Assembly (NCBI RefSeq): GCF_002752675.1
Contig: NZ_CP024608.1
Location: 620,001-684,000, forward strand
Reading direction: 5' to 3'
DNA length: 64,000 nt
Source of the DNA: Massilia violaceinigra
GTDB lineage: Bacteria; Pseudomonadota; Gammaproteobacteria; Burkholderiales; Burkholderiaceae_D
A program made the position numbers and the translations under genes. Of this stretch, positions 54,445-64,000 are shown one piece after another (position 1 is the stretch's first letter; each line of letters opens with the position of its first letter). The notes below the pieces were generated by a model. That model was not told the origin of the DNA. It was given only the letters and a program-made list of their open reading frames with translations, and did not search any database.

Positions 54445-55872
54445 ATGAGTTACATCGATCCGACCGGAGCGCTTGCGCCCAGCAGCCCGCGGGTGCGCGC
54501 CACTTCCACCGACCACGGCATCAGCAGTCCGCCGCCGCAGCCGCGCTGCGTACGCGACACCGGCCTCGAACTGGGGCTGGTGATCGAACTGGTGACCAAG
54601 GGCATGTACGCGATCGGCAGGATTCACCTGCCTGTCCTCACCGGCAAGCTCAAGCTGTCGATCAATGTCTTGCGCGAAGTGCTGGACGCCATGCAGGCCG
54701 ACCACCTGGCCGAGGTGGCCGGGCGCGGCGACTCCGATCTCGACGTCCACTATCAGCTCACCGAGGGCGGACGTTTGCGCGCGGCCGAGTTCCTGGCGCG
54801 TTGCCGCTATGTGGGGCCGGCCCCGGTCACCCTGCAGGCTTACCGCGACCTGGCCGAACGCCAGTCGAGCCGGCACGCCCAGGTCCAGCCGATCGGCATG
54901 GCCGAGATGGCCGCCGCCTTCGCCGACGACGTGCTCGATCCCGGCGTGCGCGACCAGCTCGGCGCGGCGCTGCAGTCGCGCCGCCCGCTGCTGCTGCATG
55001 GCCCGTCCGGCAGCGGCAAGACCACCCTGGCGCGCAAGCTGGGCCAGCTGCAAAGCGGGCTGGTGGCCATTCCGCATGCCATCCTGGCCGAGGGCCACAT
55101 CATCCAGTTCCACGATCCGGCCTTGCATGTGCCGGCCTCGCCCCTGCACACGCGCCACAACGAAGAACGGCGCAAGCCCGATGCGCGCTGGGTGCTGTGC
55201 CAGCGCCCGGTGGTGCAGGTCGGCGCCGAACTGGGCTACGAAATGCTCGACCTGCGCCTGGACCAGGCCAGCGGCGTGTACCGCGCGCCGCCGCATTTCA
55301 TGGCCAATAACGGCATCCTCGTGATCGACGACCTGGGACGCCAGCGTATTCCGGCCGAAGAATTGCTCAACCGTTTCAGCGCCCCGCTCGACAGCGGCAG
55401 CGACCAGCTCACCATCGAGGGCGGTTGCAAGATCGCCGTGCCGTTCGACGTCACCCTGGTGCTGGCCACCAACCTGGCGCCGCAACTGCTGCTCGACGAC
55501 GCTTTCCTGCGCCGCATCGGCTACAAGATCCTGGTCGGTCCGCTCTCCGAAACGGCCTACGCCACCCTGTTCCGGCGCCAGTGCCAGCGGCATGGGCTGG
55601 CCTGCGACGAGGCCGTGCTGGACTACCTGATCACGCGCCTGCACCGCGCCAGCGGACGAGCGTTGCTGGCCAGCTATCCGGCCGAGCTGCTGGGACGGGT
55701 GAACGATTTCGCCGCCTTTGCCGGCGTCACGGCGCGCGTGAGCGCGGCCGCCATCGAGCAAGCCTGGCACAGCATGTCGGTGGCGCCGCCCGCGCTGGCC
55801 ACGGCCCCGGCCCATCCGCCCCTGTCTTTTTCAGCCGATAACGGCACCACCCTGTACGAGAGGATCTCATGA
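54445..55872 (+). CDS. AAA+ ATPase of the Tad locus
   Basis: A 475-residue protein from ATG 54445 (AGGAACCGAC upstream). Walker A is HGPSGSGKTTLARKLGQ, Walker B GILVIDDLGRQRI, and VLATNLAPQLL is sensor 1. An N-terminal region of about 150 residues (VTKGMYAIGRIHLPVLTGKL) precedes it. It resembles the MoxR/ATPase-with-chaperone group sitting between cpaA and cpaB in Burkholderiales Tad loci. Its role in pilus assembly is not known. ATGA overlap couples it to cpaB. Confidence 0.82.
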   Translation: MSYIDPTGALAPSSPRVRATSTDHGISSPPPQPRCVRDTGLELGLVIELVTKGMYAIGRIHLPVLTGKLKLSINVLREVLDAMQADHLAEVAGRGDSDLDVHYQLTEGGRLRAAEFLARCRYVGPAPVTLQAYRDLAERQSSRHAQVQPIGMAEMAAAFADDVLDPGVRDQLGAALQSRRPLLLHGPSGSGKTTLARKLGQLQSGLVAIPHAILAEGHIIQFHDPALHVPASPLHTRHNEERRKPDARWVLCQRPVVQVGAELGYEMLDLRLDQASGVYRAPPHFMANNGILVIDDLGRQRIPAEELLNRFSAPLDSGSDQLTIEGGCKIAVPFDVTLVLATNLAPQLLLDDAFLRRIGYKILVGPLSETAYATLFRRQCQRHGLACDEAVLDYLITRLHRASGRALLASYPAELLGRVNDFAAFAGVTARVSAAAIEQAWHSMSVAPPALATAPAHPPLSFSADNGTTLYERIS

Positions 55873-56759
55873 AAAACAAACGCGCATTGCTGACGATGGG
55901 TGTGGCGGTCCTGCTGGGGATCGGCGCCGTCATCCTGGCTTCCCTCTGGCTGCTAGGGCAGCCGGCCAACGCGGCCAGCCGCATCGTCGTCGCCACCGGC
56001 GACATCAGCCGCGGCCAGCGCATCTCGCCCGACATGCTGCGCCTGGTCGACTGGCCGACCGCAACGATCCCCAAGGATGCCTTCAAGGATAGCCTCAAGC
56101 TGAGCGACCGGGTACTCAAGACCAACGTCCTCAAGGGCGAGCCGCTGACCGAAGCGAAGCTGGCCCCGGCCGGCACCCTGGGCGGCCTGTCGGCCCTGAT
56201 CAGCGAAGGCAAGCGCGCCATCACGGTGCGCGTCAACGATGTCATCGGCGTGGCCGGCTTTGCGCTGCCGGGCAATTACGTCGACATCATCGTGCACACC
56301 GAGCGCGACCCGGGCGACCAGGTCAGGCAGCACCGCAATGCGCTGCACATCTCCAAGATCGTGCTCGAACGCATCCTGGTGCTGGCCGTGGCCCAGGAAG
56401 TGAGCCGCGACGAAACCAAGCCGAAAGTGGTCAACGCCGTCACCCTCGAAGTCACGCCGGAACAGGCCGAGACGCTCGACCTGGCACGCGGCGTCGGCAC
56501 CTTGTCGCTGGCGCTGCGCAACCAGGTCGATCCCGGTTCGCCGCAGACGGCCGGAGCCACCAAGGCCAGCCTGCTCGACGAGCTGGCCGCCGCCGCCGCC
56601 ACGCCGGTGCCCGGGTCCGGGTCCGCTGCCAAGGCGGCGCCGGCCAAACCGCGCGCAGCCCCGCGTGCCGCCGCGCGCCCCGCGCCGGTGGTGGCGCAAG
56701 TCCGGCGCGACTGCGTCAGCGTCTTGAACGGCGTGACCACATCACAAGAATGTTTTTGA
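55869..56759 (+). CDS. cpaB: Flp pilus assembly protein CpaB/RcpC
   Basis: A 296-residue periplasmic protein with one N-terminal membrane helix and a SAF domain (VVATGDISRGQRISPDMLRL), an RcpC-like domain (ISEGKRAITVRVNDVIGVAG; GNYVDIIVHTERD) and a low-complexity Ala/Pro tail before a C-terminal Cys pair (RRDCVSVLNGVTTSQECF). It probably helps position the secretin. It overlaps the ATPase gene by four bases. Confidence 0.9.
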   Translation: MKNKRALLTMGVAVLLGIGAVILASLWLLGQPANAASRIVVATGDISRGQRISPDMLRLVDWPTATIPKDAFKDSLKLSDRVLKTNVLKGEPLTEAKLAPAGTLGGLSALISEGKRAITVRVNDVIGVAGFALPGNYVDIIVHTERDPGDQVRQHRNALHISKIVLERILVLAVAQEVSRDETKPKVVNAVTLEVTPEQAETLDLARGVGTLSLALRNQVDPGSPQTAGATKASLLDELAAAAATPVPGSGSAAKAAPAKPRAAPRAAARPAPVVAQVRRDCVSVLNGVTTSQECF

Positions 56760-56791
56760 TTTTCGAGCAATCACCTTACAGGATGGCCGAC

Positions 56792-58345
56792 ATGAACAGA
56801 CGCATGAATCAAGGAAAACCGACCCTCACCGCCGCCGCCGCGCTCGGCGTAGTGCTGGCGCTGAGCGGCGCCAGCGCCGCCGCCGCCACCCCCAAGGAAG
56901 CGCAGCCCCAGGCCGAGCGCGCCGACAGCGGTCCGCGCTGCAGCGGCGAAGCGGCGCGTCCCGGCAATATGACGCTGCTGGTGGGCAAATCGAACCTGAT
57001 GCGCCTGCCCGAACCGGTGCGCAACCGCAGCATCGGCAACGCCGCCGTGGTGCAAGCCATGCTGGTCGCGCCGGACACCCTGTACCTGCTCGGGGTCGAT
57101 GTCGGCACCACCAACATGATCGTGCAAGGCAAGAGCGGCAGCTGCAGCATCGTCGACATCGTGGTCGGCATGGACCCGGCCGCGCTGCAGGCCAGCCTGG
57201 CGGCCCTGATGCCGGAAGAGAAGGATATCCGCGTGCATAGTGCCGCCGACTCGCTGGTGCTGAGCGGCACCGTGGCCGATGGCGCCGCCGTGCTGCGGGC
57301 GGTCGAACTGGCCACCGCGTTCGTCAGCCGGCCGCTGCGTTCGCTGGCGCAGCAGGGCGGCGACGCGGCCACCGGCGGCGCGGCCGCGGCCAAGGGAGGC
57401 ACGGCCGGCGCCGCCAGCACGGCTCCGGCCGCGCGCGTGATCAACTTGCTGGCGGTCAGCGCGCCCCAGCAAGTGATGCTCGAAGTGAAGATCGCCGAAG
57501 TCTCGAAAAGCTTGCTCGAACGGCTGGAAGGGGGCGTCACCTGGGGCTTCGGCTCGGGCAGCTGGGCCACCACCTTGCTGGCCAATTTCATCACTGGCAA
57601 TGCCCAGGGCGCGCTCGGCTCGCAGCGGCGCAGCGGCAATCGCGTCAACCTGGAAGCGCAGAAGCAGGATGGCATCGTACGCATCCTGGCCGAGCCGAAC
57701 GTGATGGCCGTCAGCGGCCAGGAAGGCAGCTTCCTGGCCGGCGGCAGCATCTTTATTCCGGTGGCCCAGGACAACAACAAGATCACCCTGGAAGAGAAGG
57801 AATTCGGGGTCGGCCTGCGCTTCACCCCGACCGTGCTGGCCGGCGGACGCATCAATCTGAAGGTGGCGCCGGAAGTGTCGGAAGTCTCGCGCGAAGGCAT
57901 CGGCGTGTCGGCCGCCGGTTTTTCGGGCGGCGCGGTGCTGCCCTTGATCACCAAGCGGCGCGCCAGTACCACCTTGCAGCTGTTCAATGGCCAGAGTTTC
58001 GCCATCGGCGGCCTGATCAAGAACAACCTGATTACCAACCGCAAGGGCTTGCCGCTGCTGGGCGAAGTGCCGGTGCTCGGCGCCCTGTTCCGCAGCACCG
58101 ATTTCCAGGAAGACCGCACCGAGCTGGTGTTTGTCGTGACGGCCCACCTGGTCAAGCCTCTGCCCGCGAACTACACCCTGCCGACCGACAGCCTGGCGCC
58201 GCCCTCGCGCACCCAGACGATGCTCGGCTCGCGCCTGGAAGGAGAGCAAGCCACTGCCCGGACAGCCGGCGCAGCGGCGAGTGCGCCAGGCGCCACGCCG
58301 GTTACCCCCGCCTCGTCCGCCCAGCGCGGTTTTGAACTGAAATAG
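56792..58345 (+). CDS. cpaC: Secretin RcpA/CpaC
   Basis: About 517 residues. ATG 56792 has AGGATGG upstream; ATG 56783 is an alternative. After a signal peptide, a BON-like domain (IRVHSAADSLVLSGTVADGA), then the secretin domain with VMLEVKIAEVSKSLLERL, LEAQKQDGIVRILAEPN, GFSGGAVLPLITKRRASTTL and VPVLGALFRSTDFQEDRTEL. It forms the outer-membrane pore for the Flp pilus. Confidence 0.93.
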   Translation: MNRRMNQGKPTLTAAAALGVVLALSGASAAAATPKEAQPQAERADSGPRCSGEAARPGNMTLLVGKSNLMRLPEPVRNRSIGNAAVVQAMLVAPDTLYLLGVDVGTTNMIVQGKSGSCSIVDIVVGMDPAALQASLAALMPEEKDIRVHSAADSLVLSGTVADGAAVLRAVELATAFVSRPLRSLAQQGGDAATGGAAAAKGGTAGAASTAPAARVINLLAVSAPQQVMLEVKIAEVSKSLLERLEGGVTWGFGSGSWATTLLANFITGNAQGALGSQRRSGNRVNLEAQKQDGIVRILAEPNVMAVSGQEGSFLAGGSIFIPVAQDNNKITLEEKEFGVGLRFTPTVLAGGRINLKVAPEVSEVSREGIGVSAAGFSGGAVLPLITKRRASTTLQLFNGQSFAIGGLIKNNLITNRKGLPLLGEVPVLGALFRSTDFQEDRTELVFVVTAHLVKPLPANYTLPTDSLAPPSRTQTMLGSRLEGEQATARTAGAAASAPGATPVTPASSAQRGFELK

Positions 58346-58354
58346 GAGAGCGCC

Positions 58355-58630
58355 ATGAACACACGCATCGGTAGCAGCATGGCCAGCTTGCTGGCATTGA
58401 CGGTCTGTCTGGCTGGTTGCTCGAGCACGCCGCGCTGGGACGCGCGCTTCGGCCAGGCCGTGCGCACGTCGCTGGCGGCCCAGGTGATCGATCCCTCGGC
58501 CGTGCGCAACACCCGTCCCGTGGCAGGACTGGACGGCAAGACGGCGGCCGCCGCCCAGGAGCGCTACCAGCACTCGGCCGAAGCGCCCGCCGCGCTGGCG
58601 CCGCTGGCCATCGGCGGGGGCGCAAAATGA
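58355..58630 (+). CDS. Small lipoprotein of the Tad locus
   Basis: A 91-residue protein with lipobox LAGCSS (MNTRIGSSMASLLALTVCLA). The mature part has DARFGQAVRTSLAAQVIDPS and an Ala-rich tail. It may correspond to the pilotin-like partner of the secretin (CpaD/TadD-like position), but no family is certain. It overlaps the next gene by ATGA. Confidence 0.72.
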   Translation: MNTRIGSSMASLLALTVCLAGCSSTPRWDARFGQAVRTSLAAQVIDPSAVRNTRPVAGLDGKTAAAAQERYQHSAEAPAALAPLAIGGGAK

Positions 58631-60105
58631 AGCAGTTGCGCCTCGCGGCCTGCCGGCGGCGGCGCCAGCGTGGCGCTTACATGCTCGTGTTCGCCCTGCT
58701 CCTGATGCCGCTGCTCTACCTGTGCGGCATGGCGATCGACCTGTCGATGGCGTACATGCGCCGCACCGACCTGCAGGCGGCGGTGGACGCTGCCGCGCTG
58801 GCGGCGGCGCGCGCGCTCGACGGCACCGAGGCCGGCATCGCCAGCGCCGCTGTGCGCGCGGCGCAAGTTGTCAATACCAGCACCTACGCGCTGACGAACA
58901 CCATGACATGGAATTCCGCCGCCCTGCGCTTTAGCGCCACGCCCGACCTGGGCGGCACCTGGCTGCCGGCCGGCGCCGTCAATGCGGCCAATGTCGCCAC
59001 GATGCGCTACGCCCGTGTCGATACCAGCGCTCTGGCGGAGGAGCTGGGCCAGGTGAAAACCGTGTTCGCCCGCGCCATCCATCTCGATTTCAAGATCCTG
59101 CGGGTGGGCGCGCAGGCGGTGGCCGGGCGCAGCGCGGTCCAGATCACGCCGCTGGCCATCTGCGCCATGAACAACCAGGCCAGAACGGTGCGCGTGAACG
59201 CACCCGGCTTCGAGGAAATCGTCGAGCATGGCTTCCGGCGCGGGGTCAGCTACAACCTGCTCAATCTCAATCCGGTCGGGGTTCCCGCGCTGAACTACCA
59301 GGTCAATCCCATCGATTTTCCGCCGGCGATCGAGAACGCGGCGCACCGCAGCCTGGCCACCCTGCGCCCGATGGTGTGCAGCGGCACCGTGGCGCTGCCG
59401 TTCCTGCCCAACGGCGCCAGCATCTACGTGCGCGAAGGCTTTCCCGCCTCGCTCACGGCCGAACTCAATTCGCGCTTCGGCAGCGGCAGCGGCTCGACCT
59501 GCGACCCGGTCTCGGCCCCGGCCGATACCAACATCAAGGAATACACGGTGCCCACCTTCTGGATGCGCATGCCGGCCGCCACCCCTGGCCTGACCCAGGT
59601 TCCGGCCAGCGCCACCCAGGTCGTCGGCGCCGGCGAGCGCAAGACTATTGCCGACGTCAGCGGCGCCACGCCCGGCACCAACCCGGTCAGCTACGGTCCC
59701 TTGTGGGCCTTTGCCAAACCGCAGCGCTACGACGCGGCCACGCCGGACACCCCCGGCGCCAGGTTTCCCAAGAGTGCCTGGCCGGTCCTGTACCCGGTCG
59801 CCACCACGGAGCAGGCCGAGGCGACCAGCATCTACCCCGCCGATCCGATGGTCCCGTACCGGGGGACGGGCGCCTTCAAGGTCAATCCCAGCCCATCGAG
59901 CTACCCCAAACTGGCGGGGCGGCGCATCCTCAACATTCCGCTGCTGGCCTGCCCGGTGGGCGCGGGCGGCACGGCCACGGTGCTGGCGGTGGGCAGCTTC
60001 CTGATGACCTCGCGCGCGACCGACAGCCCGCTCGGCGTGCATGCCGAATTCGGCGGCCTGGCCACGGCCGACTCCCTGAACTCCTCGACGGTCCTGTACC
60101 GATGA
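58627..60105 (+). CDS. TadG-like pilus assembly protein
   Basis: A 492-residue protein with a basic N-terminus and one membrane helix (GAYMLVFALLLMPLLYLCGM), the TadE/TadG-type start, and AIDLSMAYMRRTDLQAAVDA followed by AALAAARALDG, typical of Tad pseudopilin-like TadG. A large periplasmic domain follows, with several cysteines (LAICAMNNQ; PMVCSGTVALPF; STCDPVSAP; LLACPVGAG). I do not see a clear von Willebrand MIDAS motif. ATGA overlaps link both neighbours. Confidence 0.83.
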   Translation: MKQLRLAACRRRRQRGAYMLVFALLLMPLLYLCGMAIDLSMAYMRRTDLQAAVDAAALAAARALDGTEAGIASAAVRAAQVVNTSTYALTNTMTWNSAALRFSATPDLGGTWLPAGAVNAANVATMRYARVDTSALAEELGQVKTVFARAIHLDFKILRVGAQAVAGRSAVQITPLAICAMNNQARTVRVNAPGFEEIVEHGFRRGVSYNLLNLNPVGVPALNYQVNPIDFPPAIENAAHRSLATLRPMVCSGTVALPFLPNGASIYVREGFPASLTAELNSRFGSGSGSTCDPVSAPADTNIKEYTVPTFWMRMPAATPGLTQVPASATQVVGAGERKTIADVSGATPGTNPVSYGPLWAFAKPQRYDAATPDTPGARFPKSAWPVLYPVATTEQAEATSIYPADPMVPYRGTGAFKVNPSPSSYPKLAGRRILNIPLLACPVGAGGTATVLAVGSFLMTSRATDSPLGVHAEFGGLATADSLNSSTVLYR

Positions 60106-60581
60106 AAGCGGCTTCCACCATGGCTTCCACTCTCCCGCCGCGCGCGCACGGCATGGCCGCTATCGAACTGGCCATGATCATGTCAGCCATGTATATCCTG
60201 CTGCCAATCATCTTCAGCCTGGGCCACCTGTTCTATGTGTACGCGGTGCTCAAGCAGACCGCCGGCGCCGCCGCCGCCACCCTGGCCGCGGCACCGCCGT
60301 CCGAATGGATCAGCGGCGCCGCGGCCAACAGCACGATGAAGCTGCGCACCGTCGCGCTGATCGAGAAGTCGCTCCTCGACGCCAGGGTGGCGCCCCTCAC
60401 TCCGCTGCTCGAATACGACTTCGACTGCAACGGCAATCTGGTGTGCGGGGGTGAGCGCCCGGACAGCATCACGGTCTCGCTGGTGGTCGAGGTGCATAAC
60501 GGCTTTCAGCCCGTGACCGCACTGGGCATCCCCAGCAGCATGACGGTCCAGACCGCCGTCACCGTTCCTTACAGCCATTGA
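60102..60581 (+). CDS. TadE/TadF-like pseudopilin 1
   Basis: A 159-residue protein with the prepilin-like HGMAAIELAMIMSAMYILLP helix, which would be processed by CpaA, and a soluble periplasmic domain with the Cys pair FDCNGNLVCGGE. TadE/TadF pseudopilins support pilus assembly. Coupled to tadG by ATGA. Confidence 0.84.
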   Translation: MKAASTMASTLPPRAHGMAAIELAMIMSAMYILLPIIFSLGHLFYVYAVLKQTAGAAAATLAAAPPSEWISGAAANSTMKLRTVALIEKSLLDARVAPLTPLLEYDFDCNGNLVCGGERPDSITVSLVVEVHNGFQPVTALGIPSSMTVQTAVTVPYSH

Positions 60582-60597
60582 GCGCCGGGAGTCCACC

Positions 60598-61179
60598 ATG
60601 CACCAAGCGTTCCGTACGACCCGCCAGCGCATGCGCGGCGCCACCATGATCGAATTCGGCTACACCTTGCCGCTGTTCCTGCTCTTCACGCTCGGCATGC
60701 TCGAAATGGCGCGCGCGGTGTACCTGTGGAACATGCTCTCGAACGCGACCTACACGGCGGCGCGCGGCGCGGCCCTGGTCGACGCCACCGACGGCGCCGC
60801 GCTGGCGGCCGTGGCGCAGGCGGCATCGCTGCCGGCGCGCGGCGGCGGCATGTCGCTGGGCGCCAACGGGGCCGATGCGCGCATCGCGATCAGCCACCTG
60901 CGCAGCGATTTCGGGCTGGTCACGTCGGTACCGGCCTGCCCCTCGCAAAACATAGTCAACTGCAACGCCAATCCGAATGGCGCCAGCTGCGTGCGTTTCG
61001 TGCGCGCCCAGCTGTGCGCCCCGGGCAGCGGCGCCGCGTGCGAGCCGGCCACGTACAAACCCCTGTTCGCCGGCAAAGCGCTGGGCTGGGGATTCACCTA
61101 CCCGAGCTTCGCGGCGGTCGTCCCGGCCGCGTCGCTGGGTCGCCAAGCAGGTAACACCGAAATCTGCCCCGGCCCCTGA
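60598..61179 (+). CDS. TadE/TadF-like pseudopilin 2
   Basis: A 193-residue protein with GATMIEFGYTLPLFLLFTLG (Gly before Met-Ile-Glu-Phe prepilin-type site), the helix MLEMARAVYLWNMLSNATYT, and a periplasmic domain with four cysteines (PACPSQNIVNC; ASCVRF; QLCAPG). A second TadE-like protein in the same operon, as is usual. Confidence 0.84.
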   Translation: MHQAFRTTRQRMRGATMIEFGYTLPLFLLFTLGMLEMARAVYLWNMLSNATYTAARGAALVDATDGAALAAVAQAASLPARGGGMSLGANGADARIAISHLRSDFGLVTSVPACPSQNIVNCNANPNGASCVRFVRAQLCAPGSGAACEPATYKPLFAGKALGWGFTYPSFAAVVPAASLGRQAGNTEICPGP

Positions 61180-61209
61180 GCCGCGTTGCCTTACCCACGA
61201 GGATGTGCC

Positions 61210-62385
61210 ATGAAAGCTTTACTTATCACTCACGACAGCCAGCTGCAAGCCGAGATCGCCGCCCAGGGCGCCGCGCGGATGCCGCCAGTGACCCTGGTGG
61301 CCGTGCGCGCCCGTCTGCGCGACGCGCTCGAGCGCGTGCTGCCCGACAGCCCGGCGCTGGTGATCGTCGATGCCAGCGGCCTCGATGAAAGCGAGGCCGA
61401 ACAGCTGGTGCGCCTGGCCAAGCTGTACCCGGCCGCCACCTTCATGCTGCTCACCCGCGACCAGCAGCAAAACCTGCTGATCCGCGCCATGCGCGCCGGC
61501 GTGCGCGAAGTGCTGCAGCTGCCGCTGGTGCACAGCGCCTTCCACGACGCCATCAACCGCATCGCCGATGCGGCCAATGCCGGCAAGCTGTGCGACGGCA
61601 AGGTGCTGGCCTTCATCTCCTGCAAGGGCGGCAGCGGCGCCACCTTCCTGTCGACCAATTTCGCCTACGCCCTGGCCAGCCTGGCGGACAAGAAAGTCAT
61701 CCTGATCGACCTGCACGGCCAGTTCGGCGACGCCACCCTGTATGTGTCGGACCAGAAGCCGGCCATGACCCTGTCCGACGTGTGCAGCCAGATCGCGCGC
61801 ATCGACGGCGCCTTTCTCGACTCCTGCCTGGTGCACGTCACGCCCGGCTTCGGGATCCTGGCCGCGGCCGACGATCCGTCCCACGCGGTCGACCTGAAAC
61901 CGGAACAGATGGACATCATCCTGCGCGTGGCGCGCCAGCACTACGACTACGTGGTGCTCGACGTGGGACGCCAGATCGACGCCATTTCCCTGCGCGCGCT
62001 CGACAACGCCGACGCCATCTACCCGGTGCTGCAGCTGGCCCTGCCCGACCTGCGCGACGGCCGCCGCCTGCTCGACATCTTCCGCTCGCTCGGCTACGCC
62101 ATCGAAAACACGCGCCTGATCGTGAACCGTTACGAAAAGGGCGGACGCCTGCGCCTGCAGGACGTGCAAGCTTCGCTCGGCGCCGAGGTCATGCACACCG
62201 TGCCCAACGATTACGTGGCAGTGACCGATTCGGTCAACCAGGGCGTGCCGGTGCTGCAACTGTCGCGCGCCAGCCCGGTGGCGCGCAGCCTGGCCGAACT
62301 GGTCGAGCTGGTCACCGCGCGGCGCGTTCCGGAAACCAAGGGCTTGCTGACCCGCCTGTTCGGGCGCGCCGAGGCCGAACAATAA
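61210..62385 (+). CDS. cpaE: CpaE/TadZ-family pilus localisation ATPase
   Basis: A 391-residue protein from ATG 61210 (GAGGATGTGCC upstream). N-terminal degenerate receiver domain ([20 protein letters not shown]), then a MinD/ParA-like ATPase with deviant Walker [14 protein letters not shown] (about residues 138-150), [17 protein letters not shown] and [18 protein letters not shown]. It positions the Tad machine at a pole. Confidence 0.9.
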   Translation: MKALLITHDSQLQAEIAAQGAARMPPVTLVAVRARLRDALERVLPDSPALVIVDASGLDESEAEQLVRLAKLYPAATFMLLTRDQQQNLLIRAMRAGVREVLQLPLVHSAFHDAINRIADAANAGKLCDGKVLAFISCKGGSGATFLSTNFAYALASLADKKVILIDLHGQFGDATLYVSDQKPAMTLSDVCSQIARIDGAFLDSCLVHVTPGFGILAAADDPSHAVDLKPEQMDIILRVARQHYDYVVLDVGRQIDAISLRALDNADAIYPVLQLALPDLRDGRRLLDIFRSLGYAIENTRLIVNRYEKGGRLRLQDVQASLGAEVMHTVPNDYVAVTDSVNQGVPVLQLSRASPVARSLAELVELVTARRVPETKGLLTRLFGRAEAEQ

Positions 62386-62401
62386 ACCCCAGGAGAATCC
62401 C

Positions 62402-63748
62402 ATGACCTTACGCGAACGCCTGACGGCGACCGACGACAGCCGCAACACCCAGCCGGCCGACGCCGAGCCGGCCAACCACGCTTATCACGACCTGAAGAAG
62501 AACATGCACCAGATGGTGCTCGACCGCATCGACCTGGAGCGCCTGAAGCGCCTCACGCCGGAGCAGTTCAAGCATGAACTGGGCTTGCTGGTGCAGCACA
62601 TCATCGAAGAAGAACACATCGTGCTCAACCAGCACGAGCGGCACGACCTGGTGCTCGACATCCAGCATGAAATGCTCGGCTTCGGCCCGCTCGAATCCCT
62701 GCTGTCCGATCCGAGCGTCTCGGACATCCTGGTCAACACTTTCAACCAGGTGTACGTCGAGCGGCGCGGACGGCTGGAACTGACCGACATCACCTTCCAC
62801 GACAGCGCGCACCTGATGAAGATCATCGAAAAGATCGTCTCGCGGGTCGGGCGCCGGGTCGACGAATCGAGTCCGATGGTCGACGCGCGCCTGCCCGACG
62901 GCTCGCGCGTGAACGCCATCATCCCTCCGCTGGCGGTCGATGGCGCGATCCTGTCGATCCGGCGTTTTTCGGCCACCCCGCTGACGGTCGAGAACCTGCT
63001 GCGCTTCAAGAGCATGACCCCGCCCATGGTGCAGGTGCTGCAGTCGCTCGGGCACTCGAAGATCAACATCCTGATCTCGGGCGGCACCGGCAGCGGCAAG
63101 ACCACCTTGCTCAACCTGCTGTCGGGCTTCATTCCGGCCAACGAGCGCATCATCACCATCGAAGACGCGGCCGAACTGCAGATGCGCCAGCCGCACGTGG
63201 TGCGCCTCGAGACGCGCCCGCCGAATATCGAAGGCAAGGGCGAGGTGACCCAGCGCGCGCTGGTGCGCAACGCGCTGCGCATGCGGCCCGACCGCATCAT
63301 CCTGGGCGAGGTGCGCGGCGCCGAAGCGATGGACATGCTGCAGGCGATGAACACCGGCCACGAAGGCTCGCTGGCGACGATCCACTCGAACACCCCGCGC
63401 GACGCCCTGGCGCGCCTGGAAAACATGGTCGGCATGGCCGGCGTGACGCTCACCCCGCGCGCGGTGCGCCAGCAGATCTGCTCGGCGATCACGGTGGTGC
63501 TGCAGGTCACGCGCCTGACCGACGGCGCGCGCAAGCTGGTCAGCCTGCAGGAAATCACCGGCATGGAGGGCGACATGATCGCCATGCAGGAAATCTTTTG
63601 CTTCGAGCAGACTGGAGTCGATGCCGAAGGCAAGGTGGTCGGGCATTTCCGCGCCACCGGGGTGCGGCCGCGCTTCGCCGACCGCCTGCGACTGTTCGGC
63701 GCGCCCGTGCCCGACTCGGCTTTCGACCCCAGCCGCATCTTCGAATAG
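62402..63748 (+). CDS. cpaF: Pilus assembly ATPase CpaF/TadA
   Basis: A 448-residue type II/IV secretion ATPase. Walker [10 protein letters not shown] (residues 227-235), Asp box [12 protein letters not shown], Walker [18 protein letters not shown], His box [13 protein letters not shown]. An N-terminal domain ([20 protein letters not shown]) and [20 protein letters not shown] complete the family pattern. It powers Flp pilus assembly. AGGAGAATCCC precedes the start. Confidence 0.95.
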   Translation: MTLRERLTATDDSRNTQPADAEPANHAYHDLKKNMHQMVLDRIDLERLKRLTPEQFKHELGLLVQHIIEEEHIVLNQHERHDLVLDIQHEMLGFGPLESLLSDPSVSDILVNTFNQVYVERRGRLELTDITFHDSAHLMKIIEKIVSRVGRRVDESSPMVDARLPDGSRVNAIIPPLAVDGAILSIRRFSATPLTVENLLRFKSMTPPMVQVLQSLGHSKINILISGGTGSGKTTLLNLLSGFIPANERIITIEDAAELQMRQPHVVRLETRPPNIEGKGEVTQRALVRNALRMRPDRIILGEVRGAEAMDMLQAMNTGHEGSLATIHSNTPRDALARLENMVGMAGVTLTPRAVRQQICSAITVVLQVTRLTDGARKLVSLQEITGMEGDMIAMQEIFCFEQTGVDAEGKVVGHFRATGVRPRFADRLRLFGAPVPDSAFDPSRIFE

Positions 63749-63756
63749 GAGCCTCC

Positions 63757-64000
63757 ATGGACTATGTCTTTTATGGCTTTGCCGTGCTGCTGTTCGCCGC
63801 GGTCATCCTGCTGATCGAGGGCGGCTACCTGCTGTGGTCGGAAACGCGCGGCGGCGGCGCCAAGCGCATCGCGCGGCGCCTGCGCGTGATGTCGGGCGGC
63901 ACCGATGTGGAGGGTGGCGCGATTTCCATCCTCAAGCGGCGCCGCTACAGCGCCAGCGATGGCCTGGATGCCCTGCTGCACCGCCTGCGCCTGGCGCACG
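63757..64000 (+). CDS. tadB: TadB-like pilus inner-membrane protein, 3' truncated by window edge
   Basis: ATG 63757 follows AGGAGCCTCC. The first 81 residues read a membrane helix (YVFYGFAVLLFAAVILLIEG), then a basic cytoplasmic segment (AKRIARRLRVMSGGT; LKRRRYSASDGLDALLHRLR). This is the usual start of TadB, next to cpaF. The gene runs past the right edge. Confidence 0.85.
   Translation, partial: MDYVFYGFAVLLFAAVILLIEGGYLLWSETRGGGAKRIARRLRVMSGGTDVEGGAISILKRRRYSASDGLDALLHRLRLAH

Overview
The window is GC-rich, densely packed bacterial DNA. It looks like chromosome from a betaproteobacterium of the Oxalobacteraceae (Massilia/Duganella/Janthinobacterium type). Reasons: an exosortase-A (PEP-CTERM) exopolysaccharide locus with PrsK/PrsR regulators, a Burkholderiales-style Tad/Flp pilus locus, a fused isobutyryl-CoA mutase (IcmF), and a TonB-receptor plus LacI sugar locus. 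The genus is inference. All functions come from reading motifs and gene order; no database search was run.

Layout. (1) 1-4.9 kb: end of an exosortase-A locus (NodB-type deacetylase cut by the left edge, acyl carrier protein, two alpha/beta hydrolases, TPR protein, VanZ-like membrane protein). (2) 4.9-10.2 kb: an accessory stretch splitting that locus. It holds a Sel1 protein, immunity-like small genes (one frameshifted), a secreted hypothetical protein and a zincin-Toprim-KfrB fusion built from plasmid-type modules. (3) 10.3-17.7 kb, minus strand: nucleotide-sugar dehydrogenase, epimerase, sugar transferase, PrsK kinase and PrsR sigma-54 regulator, i.e. sugar-precursor supply, chain initiation and control. 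(4) 18.3-29 kb: mixed genes (SRPBCC protein plus zinc alcohol dehydrogenase, lipoprotein, a 24-bp minisatellite, GH9 Tat lipoprotein, MoaD/ThiS plus BNR protein, TetR/MBL-hydrolase divergent pair, TonB-C protein). (5) 29-38.4 kb: disaccharide uptake and phosphorolysis locus (TonB receptor, two LacI regulators, GH65 phosphorylase, beta-phosphoglucomutase, MFS transporter) with two kinds of paired LacI-like operators.

(6) 38.4-42.4 kb is the most unusual part. A retron-type reverse transcriptase is preceded by a structured region bracketed by inverted repeats that look like retron a1/a2. It is followed on the same strand, at short spacing, by two paralogous membrane proteins, a polynucleotide-kinase-like P-loop protein and a Thg1-type 3'-5' polymerase. 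A retron-like module thus sits directly beside an RNA end-repair module. (7) 42.4-50.7 kb: IcmF, a fused indolepyruvate ferredoxin oxidoreductase and a LysR regulator. (8) 50.8-53.1 kb: an HD-GYP phosphodiesterase convergent with a GGDEF cyclase. (9) 53.5-64 kb: Tad/Flp pilus operon from pilin to the truncated tadB at the right edge, with a strong hairpin between the pilin gene and the rest.

Repeats include two copies of a nested palindromic REP/MITE-like element (24.6 and 45.9 kb). I saw no rRNA, tRNA, CRISPR array or complete insertion sequence.
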